A DNA stretch of 64,000 nt from Candidatus Poseidoniaceae archaeon (GTDB taxonomy: Archaea; Thermoplasmatota; Poseidoniia; Poseidoniales; Poseidoniaceae), in assembly GCA_949372645.1 (NCBI GenBank), contig CASIAP010000010.1:1-64000 (forward strand), read 5' to 3'. Position numbers and translations under genes: made by a program. Shown here piece by piece: positions 1 to 9,420 of this stretch (positions within the stretch are counted from its first letter, which is position 1; each line of letters begins with the position of its first letter). Under the pieces are notes generated by a model. That model searched no databases and was not told where the DNA came from. It was given only the letters and a program-made list of their open reading frames with translations.

Positions 1-27
1 AGCAAGAATGATTCACTGAAGGTGAAA

Positions 28-153
28 TCATGTTCGGTGATGAATAGAGACTGTGCCACAGACTTTGCACCAAACTTTGGTTCCGTCTTTACGAGGAATT
101 ACTCCAGCAATGTCGATTTTTACGCCGCATACGCAAGCAACGGTGTTCTCCAT
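28..153 (-). CDS. small zinc-ribbon protein (hypothetical)
   Basis: The 41-residue product carries two closely spaced cysteine pairs, CVCG near residue 8 and CKVCG near residue 29, which is the layout of a single zinc ribbon. I chose the internal Met that starts MENTVACVCG because the longer reading frame (to 213) runs into the 3' end of the trm5-like gene; the longer form is not excluded. It lies 38 bases downstream of that gene on the same strand, so the two may be co-transcribed. No family is recognised. A metal-binding or nucleic-acid-binding role is only an inference from the cysteines. Confidence 0.5.
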   Translation of the reverse strand: MENTVACVCGVKIDIAGVIPRKDGTKVWCKVCGTVSIHHRT

Positions 154-191
154 GATTGACCCGAAGCAGTTCCGCTTGATGAACTCAGCGC

Positions 192-1349
192 TCAGGCAGA
201 CAGGTTTAACCACGCTTCAAAACACATGAAACTCTTCATTGTCGAGAAGCCTTTGACCTCTTTGAAAGAGAACTTCTCCACCGTCCCGTTTGCCGAGGAA
301 ATAGCAAGTCGTATCGCCGCTTCGTTTTCATCGGATTCGGCGCGCTCAACGATCGCCCAACCACGCAATACTGTGGTTTGATTGGTTTTTAGCAGGGGTA
401 GAAGCGCTTCAATATGCTCAATGCTGTGATGGGGAAGATTCACTAAAAGCAAATCTGTTTGATGGAGACTATCGGCATCCTTCGCCCAATCGAGGGCGTC
501 GCGACAATGAATTTGGGCTGGTTCGAACGAGGTAGCGGGATTTCCCGCTTCGTCTTTGCAACGCGCAACTAAAGCGTCGATATTGTGGGTGAGTAATTCA
601 GCAGCATCGGGGTTGAGGTCGCCGACCATGTATCCTTGCAAGAGTCCAGGTTCGTTGAGCAGCGCACCCATGCTTGGCCCAACGCCTGCATAGGGGTCGC
701 ATACGACCAGCGGGCGACCAAGTTCTGCTCGTAGTTGTTTGGCGGAGGAGAGGGTTTCGATTCTTTCATTCGACAAGCGCGCAGAAAAATAGACCTTCGA
801 AGAGTCAACCCAAAGCAAGTAACCGTTTTCACGGATACGGGTACGTGTCTCAACGGTGCCATCGCGACTGGCCAGAGGGTGAAGTTCCCGCACTCGGAAT
901 TCGCCTTTAACACCCATATCTGCACACACTAATCGGAGGTTTGGCAGCTGAGTAAGCATTGCATCAGCAATCAATTCACCATAATCCCACACCACTTCTT
1001 CAATTTTTACAATAAGGATATCGCCTTGGATTTCATACGAACGGGGCCAATCTTCGCGGTGTGCATCGACTAATTCTTCATCGATATGATCAAGCCAATG
1101 GGTCGGGCCTTTCGGCTGAATCTCAATTTCCAGATGAGGGTTACTTTTCCAAACTTGATCTGATTCCGGAGGTGCTGAATCGTTGAGTGGAAGGGCGTTT
1201 CTTCCATCTTCAAGTCGAGTGACGCCGGCTTCATTACTGGACCAATTATGAGTGCGGCAAATGTCCAACCAGAGTTGGGTTTGCGCGCTCGGCACACTCA
1301 AATGACGCATGACACTCGCTCCATCCAAGCGAACCCGAGGTTTGAGCAT
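192..1349 (-). CDS. trm5: tRNA (guanine37-N1)-methyltransferase, Trm5/TYW2 family
   Basis: Predicted class I AdoMet methyltransferase that modifies G37 next to the tRNA anticodon and so prevents frameshifting. The middle of the protein has the family block VDSSKVYFSARLSNER, followed near residue 220 by the AdoMet-binding motif DPYAGVGPSMG, an acidic GDLNPDA strand end, and the catalytic-loop motif NLPH near the end (Trm5 has NLP[KR]). The length, about 385 residues, fits archaeal Trm5 with an N-terminal D1-like region. The ORF track starts at 1448, but the Met at 1349 (MLKPRV) or the one at 1310 (MRHLSV) is more likely because the divergent dph5 gene starts here. TYW2-like aminocarboxypropyl transfer is the main alternative. 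Confidence 0.85.
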   Translation of the reverse strand: MLKPRVRLDGASVMRHLSVPSAQTQLWLDICRTHNWSSNEAGVTRLEDGRNALPLNDSAPPESDQVWKSNPHLEIEIQPKGPTHWLDHIDEELVDAHREDWPRSYEIQGDILIVKIEEVVWDYGELIADAMLTQLPNLRLVCADMGVKGEFRVRELHPLASRDGTVETRTRIRENGYLLWVDSSKVYFSARLSNERIETLSSAKQLRAELGRPLVVCDPYAGVGPSMGALLNEPGLLQGYMVGDLNPDAAELLTHNIDALVARCKDEAGNPATSFEPAQIHCRDALDWAKDADSLHQTDLLLVNLPHHSIEHIEALLPLLKTNQTTVLRGWAIVERAESDENEAAIRLAISSANGTVEKFSFKEVKGFSTMKSFMCFEAWLNLSA

Positions 1350-2241
1350 GGCGGAGAAATCGACAGTTTTGGGAACACTCCCCGATACGGGTTTACTGTT
1401 GATTGGAATGGGCCCGGGAACAGTTGCCGGGATGACTCTTGAGGCCATTGAAGCTGCAAAAAAAGCATCTCATCGCCGTTACGAGGCTTATACTGCCTTG
1501 TGGCCAACATCCGAACTCGATGCTCTTGAGCAGCGAATTGGAAGCATTGAACGAGTCATGCGCCCTGAAGTTGAACAACCTGACGAATTGTTTACGCTTG
1601 CCAAAACTTCTCTTGTGGCTTTACTGGTCGTCGGCGACCCGTTACAAGCGACAACACACGTTGACCTTCAGTTGCAAGCCGAAGAGGCTGGCATTGAATG
1701 CCTCGTCTTCCATGGCGTTTCAATAACGACCATTGTTACGGGTGCTGTGGGCTTGTCGAACTATCGATTTGGAAGACAAACTACGCTTACCTATCCTTAC
1801 GGCGGATGGGTTGCTACGTCGCCATTGGAGGTTCTAGCAGCCAATAGATTCCGTAATCTGCATACTGTCGCTCTACTCGATTTAGACCCGACAGGTGAAG
1901 GTACAGGAGACCAGCGCCCGATGATGCCCTCAGATGCTGTCGAATCACTCAAACTCATGTGGTCGAAGTTACAAACCGAATTGATGGAAATGCCCCCTTC
2001 GGATGATTCCCCTCTTCAGGCTCTTCGACATACCATGTGTCAAGAATATATTTTACAAGATATTGATGATGTCGCAGTAGTGCTGTGCGCAGACATGGGC
2101 ACTGAAGATCAACGGATTGTATTCACAACTGTCGGAAAACTAAGTTCAATTCCTGGCGGGCGATTAAATTGCCTCGTCTTCCCTGCAAGCCTGAGTGAGG
2201 TTGAAGGGAAAGCGCTCCTTCGTTGGAGCAACGGTGAGTGA
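1348..2241 (+). CDS. dphB: diphthine synthase
   Basis: AdoMet-dependent methylase of diphthamide biosynthesis; it methylates the modified histidine of elongation factor 2. The N-terminal strand-loop LLIGMGPGT and the following YEAYT match the tetrapyrrole-methylase fold of the Dph5 family. The block SITTIVTGAVGLSNYRFG corresponds to the family's conserved G-Q-Y-x-FG region, and VVGDPLQATTH is the D-P-x-x-A-T-T-H motif. I chose the ATG at 1348 over the upstream 1309 start; this ATG overlaps the trm5 start on the other strand in a shared CATG. Both neighbours act on translation accuracy. The gene ends in GAGTGA just before the symporter gene. Confidence 0.85.
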   Translation: MAEKSTVLGTLPDTGLLLIGMGPGTVAGMTLEAIEAAKKASHRRYEAYTALWPTSELDALEQRIGSIERVMRPEVEQPDELFTLAKTSLVALLVVGDPLQATTHVDLQLQAEEAGIECLVFHGVSITTIVTGAVGLSNYRFGRQTTLTYPYGGWVATSPLEVLAANRFRNLHTVALLDLDPTGEGTGDQRPMMPSDAVESLKLMWSKLQTELMEMPPSDDSPLQALRHTMCQEYILQDIDDVAVVLCADMGTEDQRIVFTTVGKLSSIPGGRLNCLVFPASLSEVEGKALLRWSNGE

Positions 2242-2246
2242 TTATA

Positions 2247-4352
2247 ATGGATGACAGTACATTTCTTTTAGGCTCGTTTTTGTTGTTTATGCTGTTCTTT
2301 GCAGGTGTTGGGCTTGCATCGATGCGTGTCAAAGAAGACACCACAGATGATTACCTCGTTGCTGGAAGAGGGATGCACCCTGCTTTGGCGGCACTGTCGG
2401 CCGTAAGTACCTGGAACTCTGGCTACATGTTCATCGGATTTATCGGATTTATTTTCCTCAACGGTTATTCAGCTGTCTGGATTGCCGTGGTCTCAACCAT
2501 AGGACAACTCGTCGCTTGGATTTGGCTTTACAAATACATTCAGAAAGAAGGTGAGACTCGAGGTATCCGTTCATTGTCCTCACTCGTTTCAAACACAACC
2601 GGTTCACCAGAAGCAAAGGTAGCGGCTGTACTTTCCGTAATTTTCCTCTCCATTTATGCAGCAGCACAACTGACTGCTGGCGGTATTGCCCTCGAAACGA
2701 TGCTCAAATGGTCTCCAACCATCGGTATTCTCATCGGTTTCGTCTTGGTTGTCGCTTACTGCTATGCTGGTGGAATTCGTGCTTCGATTTGGACAGATGC
2801 TGCTCAATCGTGTGTGATGATTGTCGGTTCAACCATCTTGTGTGTTGTCGCAATCAAAGAAAGTGGTGGCTTTTCCGGCTTACATGACCAGTTGTATACC
2901 ATCGAGCCTGCCATGGTCAGTTTATTCCCCTCCGGGTTGAAGTTCGGCGCCACCTTGTGGATTGCTGCATTCTTCCTCGGTGGCCTCGGCGTTGCTGGCC
3001 AACCACAAGTTGTCTCACGTGTAATGACGCTCAAGGACGACAAGGCTCGAAAGCAAGCAATGGTCTGGTTCTTCGTTTGGCAAACTCCGTTCATCATTCT
3101 GATGTTCCTCATAGGACTAGCATGCCGCGTCTTATTACCGGAACTTGGCGCCTCAGGTGCTGAAACCGGCTTGCCGAAATTGGCTATGGAGCAATTGAGT
3201 CCTTTGCTCGGCGGCCTTATTCTTGCTTCGATTTTTGCCGCCACAATGTCAACTGCTGACAGTCAAGTTCTCGCCTGCACTGCCGCAATCACCGATGACA
3301 TCAGGCCACAATGGAGTCAAGACCACAAGACAACAAAGAAAGTCACCCTTGGCGTTGCTGCTTTTGCGACAGTGATCTCACTGGTCGGCCAACAATTGCC
3401 TGGTTTTGGAGATTCTGTATTCTCTTTAGTCGTATTAGCCGTCTATGGACTTGGTGGAATCTTTGTACCTTTACTGCTCGTGAGAATGGCTGGATATGAG
3501 CCGGATTCACAACACACCATCGCGATGATGATGGCAGCAATGACTGGTGTAATCGTTTGGACACTTCTTGGATTTGGCGACGATGTCTTCCCTTCAGTTC
3601 CCGGAATGGGTGCAGCCTTTGCTACTCACTTCTTACTGTGTGCTTTCCGAGACAGTTCTGCCGACAACCCTTTCGGACGATACACCGTTCCTGCAAGCAA
3701 ACCAATGGGCATTGGTGCTGCTGTGGTACTCCTTCTTGCAGCAAGTGTCGAAGTTTCGTACCTCGCCTTTGCACCTGAGCCTTCAGAATCACTTTCGACA
3801 ACGCCTGGTACGTATGAAGTGACGGCAAATTTTGAAACAATCGATTTCGACAACGGTGGGGAATACATCGAAGACGGTACCTCCTTTACCCTCGACTTAT
3901 CTACGGATTCTTTGAATGACGATTCGCTAAACATCGTTGGTGCACGGATAATTATGACGTATTCAGAAGACGAAAACCGGGGTGGAGTAGGTTGTTTTGT
4001 CGCTGACGATACTTCGGGAGCCGACACCATCACAGGGGTTCTTTCACACAGTGAATTTAACGGTTCAACAAGTGGACAAAACCAAGATTCTGGACCTGCA
4101 TCGCATGAAACACTCATTGAATGGTATGATGCTTCACTTATCGGAAACGTCACCGGTGTATCGAAGGCAGACATCGCTGCAGGACTCAATGCTAACGGAG
4201 CAGGACTTGGAGCATACTCTGTGGAAATATCAGTCGATGTAAGTGTCGGCGGTGGCGCTGGTTGTACGCACGAAGACAACGGCGAAAACGTCGATTATGT
4301 CGTCGAACTCATTGTCCTGAATAATTACACCGTTAGTGAAGTCACAGTGTGA
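2247..4352 (+). CDS. sodium:solute symporter with extra C-terminal outer domain
   Basis: Residues 1 to about 505 form a sodium:solute symporter (SSS family) with about 13 hydrophobic segments. The start has the typical YLVAGRGMHP...WNSGYMF pattern, and an SSS-like MSTADSQVLA block lies near residue 335. Substrate cannot be told from sequence; proline or other small solutes are usual. From about residue 515 a further roughly 185 residues are hydrophilic, rich in Asp, Ser and Gly, contain two widely spaced Cys (VGCF and AGCTH), and have no membrane segment, so they look like an attached exported beta-sandwich. I used the ATG at 2247; the tracked start at 2238 is an in-frame GTG inside the dph5 stop region. 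It overlaps the convergent gene by 11 bases. Confidence 0.85.
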   Translation: MDDSTFLLGSFLLFMLFFAGVGLASMRVKEDTTDDYLVAGRGMHPALAALSAVSTWNSGYMFIGFIGFIFLNGYSAVWIAVVSTIGQLVAWIWLYKYIQKEGETRGIRSLSSLVSNTTGSPEAKVAAVLSVIFLSIYAAAQLTAGGIALETMLKWSPTIGILIGFVLVVAYCYAGGIRASIWTDAAQSCVMIVGSTILCVVAIKESGGFSGLHDQLYTIEPAMVSLFPSGLKFGATLWIAAFFLGGLGVAGQPQVVSRVMTLKDDKARKQAMVWFFVWQTPFIILMFLIGLACRVLLPELGASGAETGLPKLAMEQLSPLLGGLILASIFAATMSTADSQVLACTAAITDDIRPQWSQDHKTTKKVTLGVAAFATVISLVGQQLPGFGDSVFSLVVLAVYGLGGIFVPLLLVRMAGYEPDSQHTIAMMMAAMTGVIVWTLLGFGDDVFPSVPGMGAAFATHFLLCAFRDSSADNPFGRYTVPASKPMGIGAAVVLLLAASVEVSYLAFAPEPSESLSTTPGTYEVTANFETIDFDNGGEYIEDGTSFTLDLSTDSLNDDSLNIVGARIIMTYSEDENRGGVGCFVADDTSGADTITGVLSHSEFNGSTSGQNQDSGPASHETLIEWYDASLIGNVTGVSKADIAAGLNANGAGLGAYSVEISVDVSVGGGAGCTHEDNGENVDYVVELIVLNNYTVSEVTV

Positions 4353-5187
4353 AACGTTGTCCTTGGTGAACAACACCCCAACCAAGTTGGGTTACTTGCT
4401 TCATCTGTTCACTGTCTTGATTGTATAATGGATTTGTATGGTTCAAATGCGTAAAGAAAATATCTGGGTCTCCATCTTCTCGCTCTCCAAGCATGTTCAG
4501 GGTTTGAAGAACCGGTGGATGAGGTACTTTGGATTGATCCCGGCCACCAAGTTCGTCTTCTGACCAAAATGTTCCATCGATCAATGCAATGTCAATACGC
4601 ATGTCTGAAAGCCATTGACGCAGGGATGGACACTTGTGAACAGCAAGCGTTTCTTCCCATGTGTCGTGGTCAGGAAGAAACAGCAATGATTTGTTTGGAC
4701 CTCGTATGATGAACGCGTGCATATCCGAAAGTTCATCGCGATGCGGTATTCGAATGGGTTCAATGGTCAATTCGCCTTTGTTATACAGCGCAGCATCTAC
4801 AGCAAAGGTTTGAATTTCAAAGACCCCTTGTTGAACCATCAAGTTCCATTGTGGTGTTTGGTCGACAAGATGGTACATTTCTTCTGAGACATGGAGGTGA
4901 ATCCCTTGTGCTGAAAGCGTTTCACGGCCAAACAAACCAAGCCCGTCAACGTGACCGAAGTGGGCGTGTGTGAGCAGAAGGTGGTCGACATGAGTTTGTC
5001 CCCAGAGCGTGAATTGATCTCCGAGATGCCGTGTTGCTTCGATGAGAATATTGGTCCCTTCATCACTGCGAATCCCCAACGATACCGGATAGTGGTGTTC
5101 GGTTAAATTGGCACAACAGGGACGGAGGCACCCTGGTTGCGGGTGGCCGCCGTCCTGTGCAATACCGAGCACTGTGACCTCGACCAT
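4342..5187 (-). CDS. PqqB-like metallo-beta-lactamase-fold hydrolase
   Basis: Metallo-beta-lactamase-fold protein of the PqqB type. The start VTVLGIAQDGGHPQPGC followed by two more Cys matches the PqqB-like opening, and the metal motif THAHFGHVDGL near residue 77 is a variant of HxHxDH in which Gly-His replaces the usual x-Asp, as in PqqB. Later ligands are plausible at PDHDTW and THLNHTN. No other pqq genes are present, so a role in quinone cofactor synthesis is not supported; a general hydrolase or phosphodiesterase-like role is as likely. The last 11 bases overlap the symporter gene in convergent orientation. Confidence 0.75.
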   Translation of the reverse strand: MVEVTVLGIAQDGGHPQPGCLRPCCANLTEHHYPVSLGIRSDEGTNILIEATRHLGDQFTLWGQTHVDHLLLTHAHFGHVDGLGLFGRETLSAQGIHLHVSEEMYHLVDQTPQWNLMVQQGVFEIQTFAVDAALYNKGELTIEPIRIPHRDELSDMHAFIIRGPNKSLLFLPDHDTWEETLAVHKCPSLRQWLSDMRIDIALIDGTFWSEDELGGRDQSKVPHPPVLQTLNMLGEREDGDPDIFFTHLNHTNPLYNQDSEQMKQVTQLGWGVVHQGQRFTL

Positions 5188-5274
5188 GTGGTGGCCAAGG
5201 AAGCGTATATCATCAATCCATCAGTTCATTCACCGGCCATCTGCGGTCGTTTTTACACCACGTTAGAAGTTCAG

Positions 5275-5303
5275 CCCCCACCTATAATCTCAACAATTGG
5301 GGG
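5275..5303. repeat. inverted repeat upstream of gene 5364
   Basis: CCCCCA at 5275-5280 pairs with TGGGGG at 5298-5303 around an AT-rich loop that contains CTATAAT. It sits directly before the orphan gene and after the divergent PqqB-like gene. It could be a hairpin in the leader or a regulatory site. Confidence 0.4.
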
Positions 5304-5363
5304 GATATGAAGGCGCGAAGGACTCAAACGAGAGGGGCTTTTGGGCAAGAGGGAGGGGAAGGT

Positions 5364-7118
5364 ATGGCTGGTCCGTCGAAAGTTGAATTCCCTGGTCAAA
5401 AAAAGCAGCGCATTCGTATGCGTGGCACCAAGCATGCCAATGAAGCGACTGCCAATAAACTCAAGCGAGAGCTTGCCAAATTGTTAGAAAATCCTCGAGC
5501 ACACCTCCCCGTCATGACGTGGAAGGGAAAACTCAGCTGGGGTCGGACTGACCCAGTTACAAAGACCATGAGGGCGCTTGAATCGATTATTCGTAAGAAG
5601 GATAACGTCGCTTGGCTTGGGAAGCGTATGATGTCAAAGCGAGGAGATGATGTGGCTAAGGCGTTTGCAGGATCGCTCCATGCAGCCCATGATGAAGAGA
5701 TCACAATGGTTGGTAAATTCAGTTCCGGTTCTTTTGGTTCTGCCTCTTTCATTCGACGCGGGGATGGAAAACAGGGCTATCTTGCTGGCTTGCAAAATTA
5801 CTCAAATCTCACCTTGAGAATGTTGCCATGGGAAGACCATGCAAAACGTGGGATGTATTTCTTCACCTGGAAAGGCGGGTTTGTGTGCACTGGCCCAAAC
5901 CCAACGCCTCCGGACGAATGGCTCGATGATATCTTACAACGCTCTCGATTTTCCTTTACCAAGCATGATGATTTATCGGTCCCGGTATGGAGTACTCAAG
6001 GCCTAGATGCTCAATCTGTTCTTGACTTCAAACCAAGTGGGGGAGGTTATATCCGGTTCTCTTTCAAACACGGACCGGTTCTCGCGATTAGTTTTGACGA
6101 TTTGTCCAAAACAGAAAAGAAAGAGTCATCCTTCATTCACCATCTTGCTCTCTCAATGCTCCCCCCGTTCCTTCCTTCTATTCTCAAAATCGATGCCAAC
6201 TGGGCACCCAAAGGGTGGGATGAAGATACTCCTTTGCCCGATTCTGCAGCAGAAGGAATGGACAAAATTATCGATGCTTGGCAGGGACTGACCATGAACG
6301 AAGGAGTGATTGCACTCGCAATACGAAGAGCTGTTTTGGATTCAATTGATTCTGGATTGGTTGTTGGTGAATCGTGGATTACTGGTACAGATTTTGAATC
6401 CATTGAAGAAGCTTTACAATTTCACCCCGGCTCTAATGATGAACGGCATCTTGCTGCACATATGTTGTATGCTTCGATGGATGAAGGGGCCGTTGATGGA
6501 GAGGGTTTGCGAATTACTCCAAAGGGATATGTTTCAGAGAGAAAGGCGGCGGCTTTGGAAGTCATGGAAGGTACCAGTTGTGGCAACATCCTCGGCGCTC
6601 TTTGGGAAAAGTGGGGCATGAAAGGTCTTGAAGGTCTCGGAATCAAGGATGCTGAAGCCGAAGAAATCTGGAAAAAGCAACAAAAAAAGCCTCAACCGTT
6701 TGGAACGTTTCTCAAGAGTTTAGATTCTGCACGCGCACTAGCACAAAAGGTGGCCCGATTCCCAACACGCGGGGATACTTTACCCGGAGCAACTGGAGCG
6801 GTTCATGATTTGATTCTTCAAGGGCTTTTAGAAGGCGATGGAAAGGCAGAACGAACCGCAACGAACCGCCATGATTCCATCGACTCTGCTGCTGCTGCGT
6901 GGGCATGGTTGCTGGCTGCAGGTCGCTCTGCTGGACAAGAGTGGCATTTCGAAATTAATGCCAGAGACCGCGGTGGCGCTTGGCAGGCTGCCACGAAACA
7001 ATTACTCGAAGCTGGAAAAGCCCTGTACAATTGCGATGCAGATGAAGTCGAGGGCGTAACGGTGGCGTGGGTAGAAGCGTTTGCAGCCCTCAAGACCGTC
7101 ACTGGGGAAGGAAATTAA
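5364..7118 (+). CDS. large conserved-looking protein of unknown function
   Basis: A 584-residue soluble protein that I do not recognise. It opens with a basic stretch (KKQRIRMRG), has no signal peptide and no membrane segment, and has several Trp-rich blocks (MTWKGKLSWGR, MYFFTWKGGF). The last 100 residues are Ala-rich and helical (SIDSAAAAWAWLLAAG). Composition and codon use match the neighbours. I preferred the ATG at 5364 because GGGAGGGG lies about seven bases before it; the tracked start at 5307 would add 19 residues. It stands alone between two convergent-facing genes, so context gives no function. Confidence 0.7.
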   Translation: MAGPSKVEFPGQKKQRIRMRGTKHANEATANKLKRELAKLLENPRAHLPVMTWKGKLSWGRTDPVTKTMRALESIIRKKDNVAWLGKRMMSKRGDDVAKAFAGSLHAAHDEEITMVGKFSSGSFGSASFIRRGDGKQGYLAGLQNYSNLTLRMLPWEDHAKRGMYFFTWKGGFVCTGPNPTPPDEWLDDILQRSRFSFTKHDDLSVPVWSTQGLDAQSVLDFKPSGGGYIRFSFKHGPVLAISFDDLSKTEKKESSFIHHLALSMLPPFLPSILKIDANWAPKGWDEDTPLPDSAAEGMDKIIDAWQGLTMNEGVIALAIRRAVLDSIDSGLVVGESWITGTDFESIEEALQFHPGSNDERHLAAHMLYASMDEGAVDGEGLRITPKGYVSERKAAALEVMEGTSCGNILGALWEKWGMKGLEGLGIKDAEAEEIWKKQQKKPQPFGTFLKSLDSARALAQKVARFPTRGDTLPGATGAVHDLILQGLLEGDGKAERTATNRHDSIDSAAAAWAWLLAAGRSAGQEWHFEINARDRGGAWQAATKQLLEAGKALYNCDADEVEGVTVAWVEAFAALKTVTGEGN

Positions 7119-7120
7119 TC

Positions 7121-8305
7121 TCAAATGTTGGCAAATCCTCTTTCGAGGTCAGCCCATAAATCTTCGAGATCTTCGATTCCAATACTTATTCGAACATACC
7201 CCGGGAGGAGTCCCGCTGCATGCCGAACATCTTCTGGAATCATCATATGGCTAGAATTAAACGGGCACTCAACCAGTGATTCTACACCACCGAGACTTGT
7301 TGCTTCGTAGATCATTTCAAGCCCGCGCATAAATTTCAAAGCCGCTTCATCTCCACCTTTGACAATAAAGCCAATCATCCCGGTACCCTTCGGTATGATT
7401 CGTTGCGCAACTTCGTAGTCATCATGAGATTTGAGCGTTGGGTGGTTCACGGCCTCAATCATCGGATGGGCTTCAAGGCGTTTGGCCACCTCTGCTGCAT
7501 TGTCGCACAAAACTGGCATTCTCACGTGAAGGGTTCGCATTCCTCGCTCGAGCAAGTAGCAATTATGCGGGTCTGGGCTAGCACCAAAGTGTACTTTACG
7601 AGGGAATATTTGAGCGATTAATTCCTTTGAGCCTACAACTGCGCCGCCGATGATGTCGGAGTGGCCACCAAGGTATTTGGTCGTTGAATGGATGACTAAA
7701 TCGACGCCCATTGAAAGTGGTTGACAGGCCCATGGTGATGCGAATGTATTATCGATAATGCAGAGAAGATTGTGCCGTTGGGCGATATCAACCATTGCAG
7801 GAATATCACAGACTTTGAGAACGGGATTGGTAAGCGTCTCGATATAGAGAATTTTGGTATTCGGCTGGATTGCCGCCTCGTATGCAGCAGGGTCGCGCAT
7901 GTCGGTCATTGTTGTTTCAATTCCAAATCGTGGAAGTTCTTCAGTGAGCAAACCGTACGTTCCCCCATAGACATCGGGGGAGGCGACAATATGATCGCCT
8001 GCTGAGAGAAAAGACATCAATGTCGTAGAAATAGCGGCCATTCCTGAAGCAAAGACTTCCGCATCCTCGCCATCTTCAAGTGCAGCTAATTTTTGGGCCA
8101 CTGCATCTGAATTTACTGATGAAAGCCGGGCATAGAGGAGTGTGTGTTGTGCACCCGCCGCCCACCCAGCATAGCGCTCATCGGTCAATTTGTAGGTCGA
8201 GGATTGGAAGATTGGGGTGTTGACTGCATCGCCTACGTGGTTTGTTCCACTGTGGACAGCTTTACTCCCAAATCCATTCAAATCAAGTTTTTTCTCTGCT
8301 GCCAT
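7121..8305 (-). CDS. cystathionine gamma-synthase/lyase-type PLP enzyme
   Basis: Cys/Met-metabolism PLP-dependent enzyme. It catalyses gamma-replacement or gamma-elimination on homoserine esters or cystathionine, or release of methanethiol from Met. The PLP lysine is in HSTTKYLGGHSD, and the cofactor-binding GMAAI and YGGTY blocks are present. Length 394 is normal. The start at 8305 has an AGAGGG Shine-Dalgarno sequence on the minus strand; the alternative ATG at 8341 abuts the stop of the EamA gene (TAAATG). The two genes are clearly co-transcribed, so the exporter may handle an amino acid made here. Synthase versus lyase cannot be separated by eye. Confidence 0.85.
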   Translation of the reverse strand: MAAEKKLDLNGFGSKAVHSGTNHVGDAVNTPIFQSSTYKLTDERYAGWAAGAQHTLLYARLSSVNSDAVAQKLAALEDGEDAEVFASGMAAISTTLMSFLSAGDHIVASPDVYGGTYGLLTEELPRFGIETTMTDMRDPAAYEAAIQPNTKILYIETLTNPVLKVCDIPAMVDIAQRHNLLCIIDNTFASPWACQPLSMGVDLVIHSTTKYLGGHSDIIGGAVVGSKELIAQIFPRKVHFGASPDPHNCYLLERGMRTLHVRMPVLCDNAAEVAKRLEAHPMIEAVNHPTLKSHDDYEVAQRIIPKGTGMIGFIVKGGDEAALKFMRGLEMIYEATSLGGVESLVECPFNSSHMMIPEDVRHAAGLLPGYVRISIGIEDLEDLWADLERGFANI

Positions 8306-8341
8306 AGAATCCCTCTTTCGTGTCGAACCGGTGTCCGTCAT

Positions 8342-9316
8342 TTACTCTTCCTCATCAGCGGTTGTGAAGACTTCGACCACGATGTTGCCAATGAACAACG
8401 ACCCTCCGCCAACAAGAATCCAGCCGCTCCAATGGTCGAGGCCCAAACTCAATCCGTAAATAGTCGCCCAAACCGGCTCAAGTGCATAGATAATAGCTGC
8501 TTGAATAGGGTGTAAATAGCGTTGGAAAATATTCAGTAAAAGCAAACAAAACAACGAACCGCCAATACCGAGGCAAAGCACTTGGAGAAATACTCCATCT
8601 TTGAAAACGAGATCCCATTGGGAAACCGAACTGCCGCCACCAAACGCCAACAAGAGAAGGAAAGATCCGAGAGTTACAACGATGAAGGAGGTCTGAGTTA
8701 CGCCGATGGGTTCGAGTTGCTGCGTGATTTTTTGCGTATAGATGATGTGTAAAGCAAAGAAGACGGCACAGATGACGGTGAGAATTTCCCCCAAGCCCCA
8801 TGTTAAATGAGGAGGTCCTTGGATAAATCCTGCACCGAAGGTGGCGAGAAGAACGCCTAAGATCAAGGTTCTCGAAGGACGAGATTTTGTGAAAAGAACA
8901 GTAATCAAGGCAGTAAAAACGACATAGAGTGAAGTTAGAAAGGCGGAAACGGAAGGGCTGATATCTTCTAAACCAATCATTTGAGTGACAAAGCCAACAA
9001 GCATGATGCCTCCGAGAATTAATCCTCCACGCCATTGTTCAGCATGAAAGAGGGCTGCTCTGGCCTTTGGGAAGAAAAGAAGCATTGCAATTGCTGCCAC
9101 TGCAAATCGGGCGGCGACAAGAATGGCGACAACTTGGAATCTACCAAGATCTTGTATTTCGGGTTCAAGGGCATTGAGTGCTTGTTTCATCCAAATGAAG
9201 GTAGCGCCCCAGACCGAAGTGACAACCAGTAAGGCGAACAAGGCTTGCTTACGCTGAAGTGGGCTTGATGGACCGGCTTCCAAACCGCTGCCAAGTTGCG
9301 AGAGAGGTTCGCCCAT
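8342..9316 (-). CDS. EamA-family (DMT) permease
   Basis: Ten-helix membrane protein of the drug/metabolite transporter superfamily. It has two EamA repeats; each starts with a hydrophobic helix, the first with the SVWGATFIWMK signature and the second ending with the YALEPVWATIYG block that is typical of the family. Likely an exporter of amino acids or related metabolites. It lies directly upstream of the Cys/Met PLP enzyme with no spacer, which points to sulfur amino acids or homoserine as possible cargo. Start at 9316 (MGEPL) chosen; the ORF extends to 9373. Confidence 0.85.
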   Translation of the reverse strand: MGEPLSQLGSGLEAGPSSPLQRKQALFALLVVTSVWGATFIWMKQALNALEPEIQDLGRFQVVAILVAARFAVAAIAMLLFFPKARAALFHAEQWRGGLILGGIMLVGFVTQMIGLEDISPSVSAFLTSLYVVFTALITVLFTKSRPSRTLILGVLLATFGAGFIQGPPHLTWGLGEILTVICAVFFALHIIYTQKITQQLEPIGVTQTSFIVVTLGSFLLLLAFGGGSSVSQWDLVFKDGVFLQVLCLGIGGSLFCLLLLNIFQRYLHPIQAAIIYALEPVWATIYGLSLGLDHWSGWILVGGGSLFIGNIVVEVFTTADEEE

Positions 9317-9420
9317 ATTCCATGGCCGGAGTGACGCCGAATGAGTATAACGGTCAAGAGTGGTGGTTTCCAAGCGCTTGAACGCTAAGACTCAAGGGGT
9401 GAATCGGTTGAGTAGCGAAC

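Noticed and set aside
3626-4279. 217-residue minus-strand ORF
   Set aside because: Antisense to the symporter's C-terminal domain; no start signal and no motif.
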